From Glomus cerebriforme (lineage: Eukaryota > Glomeromycota > Glomeromycetes > Glomerales > Glomeraceae), in the NCBI GenBank assembly GCA_003550305.1, contig QKYT01000329.1, positions 41,950-93,830 on the forward strand: a stretch of 51,881 nucleotides of DNA, read 5' to 3'. A program made the position numbers and the translations under genes. The notes under the pieces were generated by a model, which saw nothing but the letters and a program-made list of their open reading frames with translations, was not told the origin of the DNA and made no database searches. Of this stretch, positions 10,908-21,283 are shown one piece after another (positions within the stretch are counted from its first letter, which is position 1; each line of letters begins with the position of its first letter).

Positions 10908-11342
10908 ACAAAATAACAAACTTATTCCACATTGTCATATACTTTGTCAGCCTTCTGATGAGATTTTATCATTTTATCAAGATATAGTAATAATTTGTTT
11001 AAAGAATAGCTTTGGATTTAATAGATACTCAGTTGGAAAAAAATATATAACAATTGACACATTTCTAGAAAGTGTATTTTTGTCTTTATTTGAAAATAAA
11101 GACAGTTTTAAATATATACCAAGCCAATGAAAATACCAGTGTGTTTTGGAGGGTGCTATAGATGGGAAATAATTAAAAAGCATATTTAAATATGACCAAA
11201 TTATATTTTGTGAAAATATAAATACTTCAACTTAAGAGTATATTTTATTTGAGGATTATGATGGTAAATATAAAGTAACATTTTGCTGGAAATAAAAGAA
11301 ATTAAAAGAGAATAATAGGCTTTTTTTTGATGGGAACTCTAT
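10908..11342 (+). pseudogene. Coding remnant of unrecognised family
   Basis: One plus frame runs with only four stops over about 145 codons: IPHCHILCQPSDEILSFYQD, then SFGFNRYSVGKKYITIDTFL, ESVFLSLFENKDSFKYIPS, a stop, YQCVLEGAIDGK, a stop, SIFKYDQIIFCENINTST and YILFEDYDGKYKVTFCW. The composition is far more protein-like than the surrounding DNA. I do not recognise the family. It is probably part of an old transposon, since it lies between two other repeated-family remnants. Confidence 0.4.
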
Positions 11343-11744
11343 TAATTAACTTTATTACCAATTTTGGTGAATTTGTAAATGAATAAGTATAGTGAAATAT
11401 TTTAATACTTTATATTATTTTATATACTAAATTTATTTTATTATTTATAGTAAAGAAAATTTTATACCACCTCTTTGTAAAATAAATAATGGTTCATCTT
11501 GCAAAGGTAATCATATTTTACATATGATACATAATTTTCATGATGTATCTTTTCTTTCTCAGTCAAATAACAAATTTTTATCAATAAATAGTAAATTAGC
11601 TTTTACTAAATTATGTTATAGATACATTTTACCTTATTCTAAACTTATAAATAAAAATAAAGAACAGCTTAAATAAATAAAAAACTTAATCAAAATTTTT
11701 AGCTTTTATTTTAGATATAGAATTCTAATTTTCAAAAAAATTAT

Positions 11745-12990
11745 GCTTTATTATATAATAGAATATGAAATTGTAATAAAATTTGATTTAATTTTAAATT
11801 GTATTTTTACGTATATTAATATTTTTATATATAGCATTATTTCATTAGAAATATTATTAATTAAGTAAAAAATTTGCCAATTTTCAAATACTAATATATT
11901 ATAAATGACAGGCTTGTTTTTTTTACTACCTCCTATTGTAGTTCCTCCAAAAAACAATTTAACTTAAAATAAATAATTTAGCAATAAAATAAATATAATT
12001 AATATTTCAGAAAAATTTTAATTTAAAATACCTGATTATGATTTTTTTTCAACGCTACTTGTTAAAAATAATCTAAGCGAAAGTCTCTTTTCTTTCAGTT
12101 GATGCATAAAATAAGATATATGTATTGTAAACATATGCATGTATGGAGTCATATCTTCTTTTCTGTAAAGTCCTAGCATTGATATTGCAGTATTCATTTG
12201 ACCAATATTAGAATGGCAAAAAGTTTTTACCCAATTTTTTGCATCTTTCTCAAAATTTAAAATTTCTTCATTGATATGAGATGGCTTTCTTAAAATCTTA
12301 TATAACTGATAAAATTTACACCACAAATTTTCAATAGTTACTTCACATGTTCTAGATAAAAATTCACTTATAGGAAAATGTTGTAACATTTTTTTTTATC
12401 AGGTTCCATAAGTGATGTTCAGCTCCAATTGAATTACCATAATAAAATTCAAAATGAATATTAATCTCATTCATTTTTTTCAATTTTCTCCTTAAAATTT
12501 CACTCAAAATCACTTTTTTTAAATAAATCTTTAAATAAACATTCCATTAATATATCAGATATCCATAATAAAATATAAAGTTCATCAGGAACGTAATTAA
12601 GTAAATAAATTGCTGGAAATAAAGATGATCTTCTTTTTTCTATTTAATAATTAAATTAATATTTACATTATTATCTTCAGTTTTTAAAAAACAGGAAGTA
12701 TTTTAAAACTCTTAACCTTTGATATTTCCAGTAGGTGGCCAAGATAGATTCATATTATAATGAGATTTAACATTACATTTATAAAATAGACAGAAATATT
12801 CAGAATTTGGCATATTTAAACCTATAATAATATATGTAAATTTCCAATTACCAGAAAAATAAAATTCAATTGGCCAATGAGTACCATCATTATTTATTAT
12901 TCCATTTTTTTTTAAGTCAGCTAGCTGTAAAGCAAATATCTTGCCAACTTTATTCAATGTTTCATATTTTTTTTTACTCATATAAAGACA
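11745..12990 (-). pseudogene. Repeated-family protein (putative transposon-encoded), pseudogene
   Basis: Reading down from about 12985: an ORF with ALQLADLKKNGIINNDGTHW, PIEFYFSGNWKFTYIIIGL and SEYFCLFYKC. After a short decayed gap comes SLFPAIYLLNYVPDELYILL, then WISDILMECLFKDLFKKSD, several stops, and the ORF 12036-12389 with ENLWCKFYQLYKILRKPS, EKDAKNWVKTF and EDMTPYMHMFTIHISYFM. A one-base loss in the A-run after SSVEKK shifts the frame before an NHNQ and an intron (GTATTTTAAA...). The last exon at 11751-11950 resumes with LFFGGTTIGGSKKNKPV. The His/Phe signature (YMHMFTIHISYFM) and FSGNWKF/CLFYKC resemble a family I associate with transposon-like genes in fungi and basal animals. I cannot name it securely. 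Confidence 0.5.
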
Positions 12991-13218
12991 TATACTAAAA
13001 TAATAAAAGTAATTTTTATTTTATTCATTAAAAATTACAAGATTAAGATTACATATTTACAAAAAAATATACCTAAATTGATGATTTGGTTTAAGCAAGA
13101 TCCTGAACAATCTATGTATAGGTCAGTTGAAAATTTCAAAATTTACTATGATCAATAAGTAAACTATTTTCAACTATGCTAAGTAAACTCTCATTATGAC
13201 TTAAGAAAGTAAAATTTG

Positions 13219-13806
13219 TAGTTTCTCTATATTAAACTCAAAATTGGCATTCAAAACCTACTTTATGAGATTAAGTAAAGTTGTAGAGCAAATAAAATTA
13301 CACGTAATACTTAAATTTCAAAAGTATATAATGATAGTTAAGGTTCACAATTAACTTTTGTACTCTGATTTTGCATTTTTAACAGTTTCTCTATATTAAA
13401 CTCAAAATCAGTATTTACTTTATAAGATTAAGTAAAGTTATAGAGCAAATATAATTACACGTAATATTCAAATTTCAAAAGTATATAACAGATAGTTAAG
13501 GCTTACGATTAACTTTTGTAATATAATTTTGCATTTTTAGCAGTTTCTCTATATTAAACTCAAAATCGGCATTCAAAACTTACTTTTTGAGATTAAGTAA
13601 AGTTGTAAAGCAAATAAAATTACACATATTATACTCAAATTTCAAAAGTATATAACAGATAGTTAAGACTCACGATTAACTTTTGTATTCTATCTGATTT
13701 TGCATTTTAGCAGTTTTTTTATATTAAACTCAAAATCGGTATTCATAACCTATTTTTTAAGATTAATTAAAATATAATATTCAAATTTTAAAAGTATATA
13801 ACAGTT
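13219..13806. repeat. Tandem repeat, ~3.5 units of about 158-170 bp
   Basis: Units start at GTTTCTCTATATTAAACTCA near 13221, 13385, 13543 and 13713. They carry CATTCAAAACCTACTTTATG, AGATTAAGTAAAGTT and AAATTTCAAAAGTATATAA. Period differences come from small indels. No coding capacity. The array ends just before the fold-back element. Confidence 0.85.
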
Positions 13807-13896
13807 AAAAAATGTCAAATTTTACTATAAAAAATTGTAAAAAAGTTACTAAATAAAATAAATGTAACTTTTAATGATTGATGCAAAAATGGTATT

Positions 13897-14425
13897 CACT
13901 AATCAAAAACTGATCTATCTTACAGATATCTTATAAATATTAGGTACCCAAAATGCAAAAAATCTGCTATACATCGAGTACCCAATATGTATATTATAGA
14001 ATTAAAAAATACAATTTATTAATTATCTCGCTATTCAGTGATCATAAAAAGATAAAATATAGCTTATTCGATTCATCTCACTGAGATGTATCGAATGGTA
14101 CTAATTTCACATTTCTAGGTGTGATAGATGCTGAGATATTTGATAAATCATAAAAAAACAAACAAAAAATGCAATATCTCGATATCTATCGCACCTAAAA
14201 ATGCGAAATTAGTACCATTCGATACGTCTCAGTGAGGCAAATCGAATGAGCTATATTTTATCTTTTATGATTACTGAATAGCGAGATAATTAATAAATTG
14301 TATTTTTTAATTCTATAGTATACATATTAGGTACCCGATGTATAGCAGATTTTTTGCATTTTGGGTACCTGATATTTATAAGATATCTGTAAAATATCTG
14401 TAAGATAGATCAGTTTTGACCAGTG
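13897..14425. mobile_element. 529-bp fold-back MITE with CACTG-type ends and ATT target duplication
   Basis: The left arm (from CACTAATCAAAAACTGATC) and the right arm (ending GATCAGTTTTGACCAGTG) are reverse complements over about 250 bp. Substitutions are scattered and there is one extra block (TAAGATATCTGTAAAATATC) on the right. The centre at about 14145-14165 is an A-rich loop. The element is flanked on both sides by ATT (13894-13896 and 14426-14428). CACT...AGTG ends with a 3-bp duplication fit the CACTA/EnSpm superfamily. It has no ORF, so it depends on a transposase elsewhere. Confidence 0.8.
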
Positions 14426-14888
14426 ATTGTAAAAACAAAAATTTGGAAAAAGAAAAAACACTTATTTTTCCTCCCTCAGTCCTCCCGTTTTCAACTACTA
14501 TATATCATTTTTGTTATTACGTGAACGCGTATACATTTTAGACTTTATCACGTAAAAGTTTGTTATGCGATCATGTATAATTTTATTGCACAATCACATA
14601 TAAAAATAGATTAAATTTTGTTATACTGTCACATATTAAATTTACATGTTAATTTTGTTTATGACTTTACATGTCTTTAATTTTAAGGGTATATTTTTAA
14701 AATATTTGACATCATACAACATATTCTGTATATTCTAAAATAAGTTTTTGCTATGCAAACATATTACTGAGTTATTAAATTTATATATCTTGCTACGTAT
14801 ATAAAATACTGACTATTTTAAATTTAACCCTTTAAATAAGCAAAAAAAAATCTTACTAGGGGTAAAAATTTTTTATATTTAATAAGCA
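14426..14888. other. AT-rich gene-free stretch
   Basis: No supported ORF, RNA or strong repeat seen. Confidence 0.4.
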
Positions 14889-14889
14889 A

Positions 14890-15395
14890 ACTCAAATTCT
14901 ACCTATTCATATATTGTTTGGAATTTTGTTTAAGCACTTCATCACCTTCATTTAATAAACAAAAAGTGACCATTATATGATTTTGTTTTCTTCCAACATT
15001 CTGACCATTTTCACCAAGTTTTATATAAAGAGTATATCCTGAAATTATTATAGGATTTTTTCCTGTTTTCCAAATAAGTATTAATACTTTAAGTAAAGTC
15101 AAAAGAGAGTGAAAAGCTCTATTTCCAATCTCATTATCTTAATTAATATCTTGATTTATATTAAAAATTCCTATCCGTATTTGAGCATTTATTAGCTTAT
15201 TTATCTTATTTCAGTGATTAGCAACTAAATACTCATGAAAAAGTATTGGTGTAACTGCAGTTAAATGCCGATATCTATCATGACCTAAAGACACCTCACC
15301 ATATACATGTACAATAGCATCAAGCTTTGTTTGAGTAATTGTAGAATTCAAATCTTTAAATAATACACCAAAATCACGTTCTTAAAATTTGTTGG
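14890..15395 (-). pseudogene. Decayed ORF of unknown family
   Basis: Minus strand from about 15395: DFGVLFKDLNSTITQTKLDA, then IVHVYGEVSLGHDRYRHLTA, VTPILFHEYLVANH, one stop, KINKLINAQIRIGIFNINQD, one stop, NEIGNRAFHSLLTLLKVLIL, and the clean tail TLYIKLGENGQNVGRKQNHI ending at 14899. Only about three defects over 165 codons, so this is a young pseudogene or contains sequencing errors. No family recognised. It points away from the plus-strand remnant at 15640, so the two could be divergent parts of one element. Confidence 0.45.
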
Positions 15396-15639
15396 AAATT
15401 TGTTTTTGGTGAAATTGTCAAGTTATATTTTAAAAAAACCTATTTTTCTGTTTCATTAAAACTATAAAAAAAAAGTATACAAGAAAGTTTTAGAACACGA
15501 AAATAATTAAATTAGCCAAAGAAAATAAATTATAATGGTAATAAATCAGGATATGGAAGGTATTTATTTAATAAAAAAGCTGTATTATATGTTCAATATT
15601 AAAAAATAATTTCTAAAGAAAATTTATTGGCAGACTTTT

Positions 15640-16675
15640 TTTTAGCCATATTTTTATACATGATTATCCAAATAATTCAAAGATTAAAGCACATTATAAG
15701 TCAAATAAACGGTCATATTATTCATATTATAATATTATTTCTTTAGAAACTTATTTAATAGTACTAAGATTAACCCAAAAAAATAGCTGGAATAATATAC
15801 CATATCTGATATCTGACAATTATATAATTGAAACAGAGCTTGCTGAATGGAATCTTAGATGTAAAACTAAATATATTTCAAATTTAAGTGTACATTATAC
15901 AATTATTTGGAAGAAGAGGCATGCAGAATGAAGTGTAAATAAAACAAAATCTTTCATAGTAATTATTAATACATATTTACAAGTATAGTGTATAGTTATT
16001 TTTTACATTAAAAAGTTTAACTTATATAATTAATTATGTTCTTGTGATTAGAAAATTAATTGGAAACATTTTAAACTTTCTGGACTTCAAATTTTTGGCT
16101 TTGATATTGAACCATTATATAATATTCATATACAAATTTCTTGTCCTAAAATAAAAATAAATAAGCAAAAAAGACCACTTGAGGATATTTCATCATGATT
16201 ATCACAAAATAAGCAGTTTAATAGTTTTGGAAATGATGTCCAAAAAGTAGTTAATCAATTAATTGTCAAACATAAATTGACAAATTTATCTAGACAATCA
16301 ATTGTATATATGCGTTATATTGAGCTTGATTATAAAGAAGATCAAGTCTGTATTAAAAAACTTTTGGCTATTAGATTAAATATCTCACGATTATTAGGGC
16401 AGTGGTATATATTACCTAATATTAGTTTTATAAGAGGTCCTACCCCCCTCCTCCTATGTAAAATTTTTTTAACCAATAATATTTAAATATATATATAGTA
16501 TTAATTTTGACTAATAAAAATGCATAATTTTGTGTCATGTAAGATTTTGTTACCTAATAAATGTCATGCCCTTATTGCTGCACGTAATTATCACATATTG
16601 TCACATGTTTATACTACTTGTATTACATATGATGAACAAAACTCATATTTGTTACTAAAATTTAATTAGAGATTT
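15640..16675 (+). pseudogene. Decayed two-exon gene of unknown family, interrupted by a MITE
   Basis: Exon 1 (about 15650-15957) reads DYPNNSKIKAHYKSNKRSYY, then YLIVLRLTQKNSWNNIPYLI and ETELAEWNLRCKTKYISNLS, with a TGA near 15929. An intron of about 90 bp ends at GTGATTAG (16050). Exon 2 reads NWKHFKLSGLQIFGFDIEPL, then YNIHIQISCPKIKINKQKRP, a TGA near 16197, VVNQLIVKHKLTNLSRQSIV and YMRYIELDYKEDQVCIKKLL. At 16397 a Harbinger-like MITE interrupts it and supplies the last ~30 codons before the stop at 16484. After the MITE, a plus frame resumes (AARNYHILSHVYTTCITYDE, then QNSYLLLKFN and a stop at about 16668), one base out of frame. Product unknown. Confidence 0.5.
16397..16571. mobile_element. 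Harbinger-like MITE copy 1 (175 bp)
   Basis: Ends GGGCAGTGGTATATATTACC and GGTAATAAATGTCATGCCC (right end read as TTACCTAATAAATGTCATGC plus CC) are imperfect inverted repeats. The flanks are TTA (16394-16396) and TTA (16572-16574). GGGC termini with a TTA/TWA duplication are typical of PIF/Harbinger elements. The interior shares ATTTAAATATATATATAGTA and AAAAATGCAT with the copy at 40365. It lies inside a coding remnant. Confidence 0.75.
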
Positions 16676-16697
16676 AAGACAAATCGGACAGAATTTT

Positions 16698-16895
16698 TTC
16701 GATAAGTGAAATCCTATTTATCACCTGTTATTTGTCACATGCATAATTTCTTAATAGTTAATGCCATAATTCCGGGGTACGTCTAAAGCGGAGCAGAATC
16801 ACGTGATTTTCGTAAAATTTTTGGCCGGAATTATGGCATTAAGAAATTATGCATGTGACAAATAACAGGTGATAAATAGGATTTCACTTATCGAA
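16698..16895. repeat. Strong palindrome, 72-78-bp arms around a ~48-bp loop
   Basis: Left arm 16698-16775 (TTCGATAAGTGAAATCCTAT ... AATTCCGG) and right arm 16824-16895 (CCGGAATTATGGCATTAAGA ... CTTATCGAA) are perfect reverse complements, apart from a 7-bp insertion (TAGTTAA) in the left arm. The loop carries AAAGCGGAGCAGAATCACGT, which recurs inverted at 16961-16982 (GTGATTCTGCTCCGCTTT). It looks like a MITE, or two nested MITE ends. Confidence 0.85.
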
Positions 16896-17519
16896 CTTAG
16901 GAAAAATGGAAAATGAAGGTGTGACGCATGTGATGCGGGAGTGACAGATATTCACTATGATCACGTGATTCTGCTCCGCTTTAGCCTTTAGAAGTCCCCT
17001 TAAAAAGGAAATTGTAATCACGTGATGTGGTAATTCTGGCTGAAATTATTTTATGACTAAAATTAAGAATATGCTGAAATACTACATTAAAAAACTCGTA
17101 ATATATCAATACATCGCATAACCAATAGTAAAGAAAAAAAACTTGGAGTGAAAGAGTAAACAATATGAGTAACATTGACATCCCTTTTGACTTTTTTTCT
17201 TTTTTTTTTGTATCATAATAATTAAATAATTATCGTTCCTAATTATGAATCATCATGGAGTTATGCCTTATATAGCTAAATATAGCTAAAAAAAAAAAAA
17301 ATATTAATTAATGGTATTGAATCTTCTTTGAATCAAATTATTTGTCACAATAGAAAAATACGAAATTCCGCAGAAAGAATTTTTAATAATCCGACAATGG
17401 TCAACTTAAAAACCATCATCTTATAATTGCTTCTCTCTCTCCACCATAATATGAATATTGGATTGAACGTATTAACATGACTTATGAGTAAAAAAAACAC
17501 ATTTACCGATTAGCATAAT

Positions 17520-18110
17520 TGTGTTTTTTGTGTTGTAATCAGCAGGTTAGGAAGAACATCAATCTTCGAGAGTTCAAGTTAGTAAAAAACAATATGGACT
17601 TTTTCTTGATTTCTTGATCAGGATTGAAAATCTGTCCATCTCCTCTGTGGAAATCTTGCATTTCTCTTAAGAGTTGTCAGAAACTAAGCAATTTAGGGTT
17701 CATTTCTTATTGGATTCCTTTACAGAACAAGAAACATAACCTTTTTTTGAAAAAGGAAAAGAAGATTGCAAATTATCAGTTGAAGGCTTGAATTCCTTTC
17801 AATACACGAGGTGTTCTATACTTATTAATAAATAGTAAGAATAATTTTTTATTACCGTATGCATCACATTCTTTAGGACGATTTTACATGTTGGAGTATC
17901 GTATTCTTGAAGAATTTCTTGTAATTCAGCTCTCTTTTAATAAAGTGTTCTACCCATTTTTCCTCTAAATTTATTATATCTACATTTATTAATGTCTGAA
18001 TATCTTGAAATTTTTGATCTACTCGGATGGATAATTACTATCTTTTCGCGAAAATTATTTGCACTTGATAAAATAGTATAAGCCAATGTTCAGACTTTTT
18101 TTATATTCTC
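17520..18110 (-). pseudogene. Candidate coding region, unrecognised, with frame breaks
   Basis: On the minus strand 18015-17940 reads VDQKFQDIQTLINVDIINLE and EKWVEHFIK. An extra AG then shifts the frame and it continues as RAELQEILQEYDTPTCKIVL and KNVMHT, followed by a possible donor GTAATA at about 17857. Further down 17800-17560 reads EFKPSTDNLQSSFPFSKKGY, VSCSVKESNKK, a break, QLLREMQDFHRGDGQIFNPD and QEIKKKSILF. Composition is protein-like and less AT-rich than neighbours. No family recognised. The breaks mean a pseudogene or undetected introns. Confidence 0.35.
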
Positions 18111-18916
18111 TTGTTAACTATTTAAGTTTTTAATTTTGTGTTTTTTATCGAGAATTATTATCTAATGTTTTCTGTTTATTTTCTCATTTTGTGTTAAGCG
18201 AAAGAGATCGGAAAATAAGTATGAAAAAATTTTCTCAAAAAAAAAAAAAAATTCTGGTCACTTCGTGGAATCAATTTTATTGGTTCGCTAATATATATAA
18301 TCATGTAATCCAAACCAGGTAGTGAATATCGAGATTATTAAATTAGTTGATATTAATTTACAATTATTTACGTCAACTTGAATTATCTAAGCCAATAATA
18401 TCCAAAAAAGACGCTATACCTTGTCGCAATTTTATCAAAAAAAAAAAAAAAATGCTAACAATCTAAAATTCAACTTAATACGTGACCCGCGATTTTTTTT
18501 TTTTTTTTTGATTCCCACAACATTAAAAATCATAGATTGAAATAGACTTGCCAAATTTAAAGTTTCCGCGTCAAGGAACTTGGAAGCACATCTCTTTACA
18601 TCACTTGCAGCAATTGGTCCTTAGTCTTATAATAAATAAATATGCTAAGTTATTACCAAAATACTGGAAGCTTATGATAATGGTTACTATGGCTACTTGT
18701 GAATACTGGTACGACTTTAAGTTATGGAAACTGGCCACGTAATGTCTTAAAAAGTGGAATTTGCATTTGAAGTCGTGGAAAGATAAGCAATTTCATAAGT
18801 TGTTGTACATTTCATTATTATTTCATCAGCACAACGATGCTAGCATTCAAGATAAAGAAACCAAAGGATGCAGTATTCATGATACACATGACTGCGAATT
18901 AAGACCTGTATCTGAC

Positions 18917-19127
18917 CTAATCTACTTGCCATGAATATAAGTCCTGATCCTACAAAGGATTGGTAATTGTATTTGTATTAGAACAAAATGTATCAGGTAA
19001 ATTGTAAATTTCAAAAGATTTCATTAGATTTTTTTCTTTAATTTGTTAAACATACCTTATCTTCACATTCGAGGCATCCAGATCCTTTTTGGCATACGAG
19101 TAACACGTATCTCTCATATTCTGATAT
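18917..19127 (-). CDS. Candidate 3' exons of an unrecognised spliced gene
   Basis: A 72-nt block (19056-19127) has a good acceptor (TCATCATTTACAG) and a good donor (GTATGT). It reads ISEYERYVLLVCQKGSGCLE and CEDK. The next acceptor TTTGTAG at about 18950 in the same phase gives DQDLYSWQVD and a stop at 18917-18919. The intron would be about 106 bp. Four cysteines in a short span could suggest metal binding or a secreted fold, but this is inference. Upstream exons are not certain: a 385-bp N gap begins at 19491. Confidence 0.3.
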
Positions 19128-19490
19128 CTGTAAATGATGAAATGCGGAACATAAGAATTTGCGTGTAATTAAAGTATTTATGAATAAATTGTGTTAATTT
19201 AATTAACTTATACTTCTTTAATTCGTGATCCGTATAACAATCGGAGAAATTCGGTAATTTTAATTAATGTCGATCAGGGATAATTATATATATCATTTTA
19301 TATATGAAATAAAAAAACGAAGGAATCTCTCTCGCCAGAAATATAAATTAAAAACTAATTTTACAAATATAAAATTATGTTACTGGACTTCCTTTTACTT
19401 AAATTTGATGGATCATTTATTTGTGATTTAAAAATTTTTATTAATTTTAGTCGGGATTTGCACACTTTATGCAAATGTAACACAAACTTT

Positions 19491-19875
19491 NNNNNNNNNN
19501 NNNNNNNNNNNNNNNNNNNNNNNNNNNNNNNNNNNNNNNNNNNNNNNNNNNNNNNNNNNNNNNNNNNNNNNNNNNNNNNNNNNNNNNNNNNNNNNNNNNN
19601 NNNNNNNNNNNNNNNNNNNNNNNNNNNNNNNNNNNNNNNNNNNNNNNNNNNNNNNNNNNNNNNNNNNNNNNNNNNNNNNNNNNNNNNNNNNNNNNNNNNN
19701 NNNNNNNNNNNNNNNNNNNNNNNNNNNNNNNNNNNNNNNNNNNNNNNNNNNNNNNNNNNNNNNNNNNNNNNNNNNNNNNNNNNNNNNNNNNNNNNNNNNN
19801 NNNNNNNNNNNNNNNNNNNNNNNNNNNNNNNNNNNNNNNNNNNNNNNNNNNNNNNNNNNNNNNNNNNNNNNNNNN
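19491..19875. other. Assembly gap (385 N)
   Basis: A run of N. The bases just left of it (ATGTAACACAAACTTT, 19475-19490) recur inverted at 20068-20083 (AAAGTTTGTGTTACAT), so an inverted-repeat element probably spans the gap. Confidence 0.95.
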
Positions 19876-20668
19876 TAATGCTTTACCTTACGGGAATGCC
19901 AGATTCCTGCTATATATAATAAAAAGTTTGAGAATACAATTTTTAAGCACAAATATTTCGGCTCCTAATAATTAGAATCATGCTTATTTAAAAGCTCTTG
20001 ACCTGAGCTATCCAATGGTATAAAATTCATGTGATTTGGATGGGTAGATGGCGCAAAATTTCATTGTAAAGTTTGTGTTACATGTTTTAAATTCCCCGAA
20101 AATCATTAGTAATTTTCTCTGCTTCTTACACGGATTACGAATTAATCTATCGTTATAAATGTTGAGTCTTTAAAAAATTTTTGACTTTTCATTTATTCTA
20201 AATTATTATCAATAATAGATTGGAATATTCTACCGAATTAATGAAAACATTCAGATGAAAGTGAAAATAAAGCAATTCATTAACCTATAATAAATGAAAT
20301 CCATACTGACTCAAAAAATAGAAATCTTTCACCTGTAATATCATCTCATAATTAGCATATTATCTTTATAACTTCAACTTCTTAAAGACAAAATCTACTA
20401 TCTTTATTCTTCATGTAAATGACATATAACATTTGATTTTTAAAGGCCGATTATTGCCTCATAGAAAATTTGATAAGACATTATTTTTTAGTACTTAGCT
20501 TTAATGGTTACAACAAATAAGTTGTGTAGTCAACGACTATCTCAAGAAGCCTTATATTCGTTTGTAATTAATTCACTTGAATACTTCGTAATCCACAGAT
20601 TGAAAGCAACATTGGTATCTAATCTCCTGTAAAACTTTAATTAATGTCTATGACGCATTGAGTGAGAA

Positions 20669-20788
20669 TTACAAATTTCGCATAAGATATTGATTTTTCA
20701 TACTCATTCTTCCTAATGAACGAAAATAGAGAGCGTTTGTTTGATATTCAGCTGCCTTTCTGGTAGTAAATGTCCTATACTCATTCAT
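20669..20788 (-). CDS. Candidate exon, 39 codons, unrecognised
   Basis: The reading MNEYRTFTTRKAAEYQTNAL, then YFRSLGRMSMKNQYLMRNL, runs to a TAA at 20669-20671. A TAA also stands just before the ATG, so the segment either starts here or after an acceptor (TTACTACCAG at about 20764). Composition is convincing, but it is short and may be chance. It lies downstream of another possible minus-strand exon at 20875-20991. Confidence 0.25.
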   Translation of the reverse strand: MNEYRTFTTRKAAEYQTNALYFRSLGRMSMKNQYLMRNL

Positions 20789-20874
20789 TTATGATGTGTC
20801 CTACTATCCTCACCATTGGTTACATTATTATCATTTGACAAAGGAGTGATGAATATTCTGATTCAATCTATTAC

Positions 20875-20991
20875 TTTTGCTATTAACGTTAATCCAATGA
20901 TATAATTAAAATCTCGTTTAACACAAATTATAGTATCTTTAATCAAATCTATGAAATCTCTCATATAAAGAAGAAACTGAACAGAATTCTC
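20875..20991 (-). CDS. Candidate exon, 39 codons, unrecognised
   Basis: Acceptor TTTTCTTGTAG is followed by ENSVQFLLYMRDFIDLIKDT and IICVKRDFNYIIGLTLIAK up to a donor GTAATA. The opposite strand is also open for about 73 codons (20897-21118, ending KKQKSKRMPIIRKQKYQNVN, then EYLQKKN), so the coding strand is ambiguous. Confidence 0.25.
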
Positions 20992-21208
20992 CTACAAGAA
21001 AAGACGAAAATTCTTCAATCCCTTTCGAGAAAGAAGCAAAAATCTAAAAGAATGCCTATAATAAGGAAGCAAAAATATCAAAATGTAAATGAATACCTAC
21101 AAAAAAAGAACTAACCGAGTTAAAGAAATAAAATCTGAACGATTCTATAAATGAAATAGTTCAAATAGTTTAATATATCTTTTTTTTTAGCTTTGCAAAA
21201 TACCTAAC

Positions 21209-21283
21209 CAAGCACCAGTACCATGTTCCAATTATATGAAATATCAAGTCGTCTATTTGATCAAGTACTTTCGGGATAACTAC
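21209..21283 (-). CDS. Candidate 25-codon exon
   Basis: Between acceptor TATTAG and a GT at 21208, the frame reads VVIPKVLDQIDDLIFHIIGT and WYWCL. The donor GTTAGG is weak; a better GTATTT lies five bases further on. Could be part of the same minus-strand gene as the exons at 20.7-21.0 kb. Confidence 0.22.

Noticed and set aside
18548..18742. Plus-strand 64-aa ORF (MPNLKFPRQGTWKH...)
   Set aside because: No splice context or recognisable motif, and the adjacent evidence favours coding on the minus strand.
19377..19952. ORFs of 161 and 180 codons on both strands
   Set aside because: Most of their length is the N gap.
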